Shown here piece after piece: positions 6,967 through 9,416 of a stretch of DNA of 9,416 nucleotides. Origin of the DNA: an uncultured Flavobacteriaceae bacterium. GTDB taxonomy: Bacteria > Bacteroidota > Bacteroidia > Flavobacteriales > Flavobacteriaceae. The stretch's first letter is position 1. Every line of letters begins with the position of its first letter. Position numbers and translations under genes: made by a program. The notes beneath the pieces are model-generated. The model was not told the origin of the DNA, searched no databases, and saw only the letters and a list, made by a program, of their open reading frames with translations. Location of the stretch: positions 1 through 9,416 of the forward strand of contig CALZKX010000264.1 in assembly GCA_945788155.1 (NCBI GenBank), read 5' to 3'.

Positions 6967-6974
6967 TATATTTG
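6967..6974 (+). promoter_or_regulatory. Predicted -7 promoter element for the TonB receptor gene
   Basis: TATATTTG is an exact match to TAnnTTTG, 28 nt before the ATG at 7003. No TTG is found 17-23 bp upstream; that stretch is occupied by the 22-bp palindrome, which would fit activator-dependent initiation. The leader between here and the ATG is A-rich (an A-run about 5-12 nt before the start) with no Shine-Dalgarno, as is common in Bacteroidota. Confidence 0.55.
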
Positions 6975-7002
6975 TTGTTAACTAATTTTAAAAAAATATA
7001 AG

Positions 7003-9416
7003 ATGAACAAATTATTACATTTTAAAACATTAGTATTTCTAGTGTTATTAGTAACCACTGGAACTGTATTCGGACAGGAAGTATCAGGTACAGTAACAGA
7101 TGGTTCCGAACCAATTCCAGGGGTGTCTGTAATTGTAAAGGGAACAACCAATGGTACAACTACCGATTTTGATGGGAATTATACAATTTCAGCAAGTAAC
7201 GGAGATATTTTAGTGTTTTCATATATAGGATTTGAAACACAAGAAGTTACAGTTACTGGAAGTGTTTTAAACGTTACCATGAAATCAGGTGTAGCTTTAG
7301 ATGCTGTTGTTCTTACAGGTAACCGTTCTAAGCCAAGAACAATTTTAGATTCACCTGTGCCAATAGATAATATTAGTGTACAGGAGTTAACAAGTGGTGG
7401 ACAACCGACCATTGAAGCGATGCTAACTTTTAAAGTGCCATCATTTAACGCACAAAATCAAGCAATTTCAGATGCTACAGCGCATTATGATCCAGCAGAT
7501 TTGAGAGGCTTAGGACCAAGTAGAACCTTAGTGTTAATAAACGGAAAACGTAAAAACCAAAGTGCTCAGGTGTTTTTAAACAGAACACCTGGTAAGGGTG
7601 AAGTAGGAGTGGATTTAAAGAGTATACCTACAGCAGCGATCGAACGAGTTGAGATTTTACGTGATGGAGCTTCTGCCCAATATGGATCTGATGCTATTGC
7701 TGGTGTTATTAATATGGTACTTAAAAAAGACGCACAGTTTTCAACATTTACCGCAAAAACTGGAATTACATCTGAAGGAGATGGGTTTAATTTTGCTACC
7801 GATTTTAATACAACATTTGGATTTGGAAATGGTGGCTTTGTTAATTTTACCTTAGGATACTATAACCAAAGTTATACAAACAGAGCAGGAACGCCAGGGA
7901 CTGCAGATTTACCTGGAGATGCAAGACCAAATGAGATTGCTTGGGCTCAAAATAATCCGGATTTAGGAATGAAAGTTGGCCAACCAGATTTAGAAAAAGG
8001 AGATGTATTTGTTAATATGTCACATCCTGTAGGAGAAAATTCCGAATTCTACTCTTTTCATGGATATACCTTAAGAACTGGACGTAGTTTTGCTTATTAT
8101 AGAGCACCTTATTGGAGAAGAGATGTTGCTGATGCTGGGTTTATAACTGCTCCTGAAGATTTTCAAGGGTATCAACCAACTTTTGAGGCTAGGATTAAAG
8201 ATAATATAAATGCAATTGGCCTAAAAATGGATCTAGGAAACAATTGGAATGCTGATGCTAGTGTTACTTTTGGTAAAAACAGTGTAGATTATACTGTAAA
8301 TAACTCAGTTAATAGAGCATATTTAGCTGACACAGGATCATCTCCAAGAACATTTAATCCTGGAGGATATAGCTTAAGTAATGTCATTGGTAATTTAGAT
8401 TTCTCAACAGTATTTTCTGAGATGGTAAGTGCTTCTTTTGGCTTAGAGTACAAAGTAGAATATTTTGATGCTAGAGAAGGAAATCCTTTATCATATTATG
8501 GAGCAAGATCAACATCTGGAATTCCAGGTAACTCTGATTCTTTTGCAGGAGTTAAACCTGAGGAAGCTGGAGAATGGGATAGAAATAACTTTGCAGCTTA
8601 TGCAGGTTTAGATTTTGATATTACCGAAGATTTATTATTAGGTATTGCTGGACGTTATGAAGATTTCTCTGACTTTGGAGACAACTTTTCTTGGAAAATT
8701 TTTGGACGACAAAAATTAGGTGATAATGGCGCATTTAGAGCCTCTTATAGTACTGGTTTTAGAGCACCAACATTACATCAACGCTATTTAACCAATAGCC
8801 AATATATTATTGTAGCTAATTCTCTTGAACCATTATTACAAAAAACATTAGCAAATAATGACCCAGCAGTTCAAGCTCTAGGAGTTCCAAACTTATTTGC
8901 GGAAACGTCTAAAAATATAGCTGCAGGTATTACTTATAAGTTTGATAGAAATTTTTCAGCATCCTTGGATTTTTACCAAATTAAGGTGGACGATCGAGTA
9001 TTGTTTTCTTCTCAAATTGGTTCTGATTCTGATGACAGTACAACTAATCCAGTGGAGCAAATTCTTGAAGACAATGGTGTGGTTGCGGTACAGTTTTTTA
9101 TAAATGCAGGAGATACTAAAACTACTGGAGCCGATTTCGTTTTAAATTATAGAAATATAGATATTGGAGCTGGTAGATTACATGCTAATTTAGCCGCTAA
9201 CTTTAATAAAACGACAATCGACGCAATTAACACTCCAGATGCCTTAGCGGCAAATGGATATAATATTTTTGCTCGTGAAGAAAAAGGGTTAATTACCAGC
9301 GCCAGACCAAAATCTAAAATTATTTTAGGCTTAGATTATGAGTCTGAAAAGGTTAATATTGGTCTTTATAACACGATGTTTGGGAAAGTGACTATTACAT
9401 CGCCAAATGGTGCTGA
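7003..9416 (+). CDS. TonB-dependent outer-membrane receptor, 3'-truncated by window
   Basis: The frame is open from the ATG to the window end: 804 residues, no stop. Order of parts: signal peptide (about 1-24, hydrophobic LVFLVLLVTTGTVFG then Gln-Glu); a carboxypeptidase-regulatory-like beta domain (about 26-95, VSGTVTDGSEPIPGVSVIVKGT through FDGNYTI and SYIGFE); a linker with LDAVVLTGNR (99-108), where a TonB-interacting stretch is expected; plug domain (about 114-241) with DLRGLGPSRTLVLINGKRK and AIERVEILRDGASAQYGSDAIAGVINMVLKK; then the start of the beta-barrel, including SYSTGFRAPTLHQRYL. It imports a scarce or large solute across the outer membrane with TonB energy; the substrate cannot be read. 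It lacks the SusC-type plug signature and instead resembles the non-SusC class with a LVLINGKR plug. The gene is divergent from aspS with its own promoter and a palindrome upstream. Confidence 0.93.
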   Translation, partial: MNKLLHFKTLVFLVLLVTTGTVFGQEVSGTVTDGSEPIPGVSVIVKGTTNGTTTDFDGNYTISASNGDILVFSYIGFETQEVTVTGSVLNVTMKSGVALDAVVLTGNRSKPRTILDSPVPIDNISVQELTSGGQPTIEAMLTFKVPSFNAQNQAISDATAHYDPADLRGLGPSRTLVLINGKRKNQSAQVFLNRTPGKGEVGVDLKSIPTAAIERVEILRDGASAQYGSDAIAGVINMVLKKDAQFSTFTAKTGITSEGDGFNFATDFNTTFGFGNGGFVNFTLGYYNQSYTNRAGTPGTADLPGDARPNEIAWAQNNPDLGMKVGQPDLEKGDVFVNMSHPVGENSEFYSFHGYTLRTGRSFAYYRAPYWRRDVADAGFITAPEDFQGYQPTFEARIKDNINAIGLKMDLGNNWNADASVTFGKNSVDYTVNNSVNRAYLADTGSSPRTFNPGGYSLSNVIGNLDFSTVFSEMVSASFGLEYKVEYFDAREGNPLSYYGARSTSGIPGNSDSFAGVKPEEAGEWDRNNFAAYAGLDFDITEDLLLGIAGRYEDFSDFGDNFSWKIFGRQKLGDNGAFRASYSTGFRAPTLHQRYLTNSQYIIVANSLEPLLQKTLANNDPAVQALGVPNLFAETSKNIAAGITYKFDRNFSASLDFYQIKVDDRVLFSSQIGSDSDDSTTNPVEQILEDNGVVAVQFFINAGDTKTTGADFVLNYRNIDIGAGRLHANLAANFNKTTIDAINTPDALAANGYNIFAREEKGLITSARPKSKIILGLDYESEKVNIGLYNTMFGKVTITSPNGA

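Noticed and set aside
7179..7412. Minus-strand open frame inside the TonB receptor
   Set aside because: Antisense to the conserved plug and N-terminal domain; no independent support.
7649..7855. Plus-strand +1-frame open reading frame inside the TonB receptor
   Set aside because: Leucine-rich out-of-frame translation of plug sequence; the receptor frame is open across it.
7003..9416. SusC of a polysaccharide utilisation locus
   Set aside because: The plug lacks the SusC-type signature, no SusD is visible, and the upstream neighbour is aspS. A SusD beyond the window cannot be excluded.

Overview
The window is AT-rich chromosomal DNA from a member of the Bacteroidota, most likely the marine Flavobacteriaceae. 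The evidence is the character of the proteins (a flavobacterial DXS with a short 587-residue form, bacterial-type AspRS beginning MYRSHNCGEL, a TonB receptor with an N-terminal carboxypeptidase-regulatory-like domain), promoters of the Bacteroidota type (TAnnTTTG -7 elements) and the near absence of Shine-Dalgarno sequences. The genus cannot be read from the sequence.

Layout, left to right. (1) 1-675, + strand: C-terminal half of a dGTP triphosphohydrolase (dgt), cut by the window edge. (2) 655-2418, - strand: dxs, first enzyme of the MEP isoprenoid pathway; its 3' end overlaps the 3' end of dgt by 21 bp. (3) 2460-2909, + strand: tadA, the tRNA A34 deaminase, divergent from dxs across only 41 bp. 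(4) 2925-3149 and 3146-4924, - strand: a two-gene unit with a ClC-type anion transporter carrying two CBS domains, followed by a small two-helix membrane protein whose start codon overlaps the ClC stop (ATGA). (5) 4943-4975: a strong intrinsic terminator for aspS. (6) 4998-6746, - strand: aspS, aspartyl-tRNA synthetase. (7) 6747-7002: divergent regulatory region with a -7 element for each flanking gene and a perfect 22-bp palindrome. (8) 7003-9416, + strand: a TonB-dependent outer-membrane receptor, open to the window edge.

Most of the window is housekeeping: nucleotide pool control, isoprenoid precursor supply, tRNA modification and tRNA charging. The genes share no single pathway. The transport-related part is the ClC pair and the TonB receptor. 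I do not see a new multi-gene system such as a defence island, phage, CRISPR array or mobile element. The points worth a second look are the ClC protein, which has leucine where the gating glutamate normally sits and valine at the internal proton-glutamate site; the palindrome placed where an activator or repressor of the TonB receptor would bind; and the very compact dxs/tadA divergent promoter, which predicts nearly leaderless transcripts for both genes.
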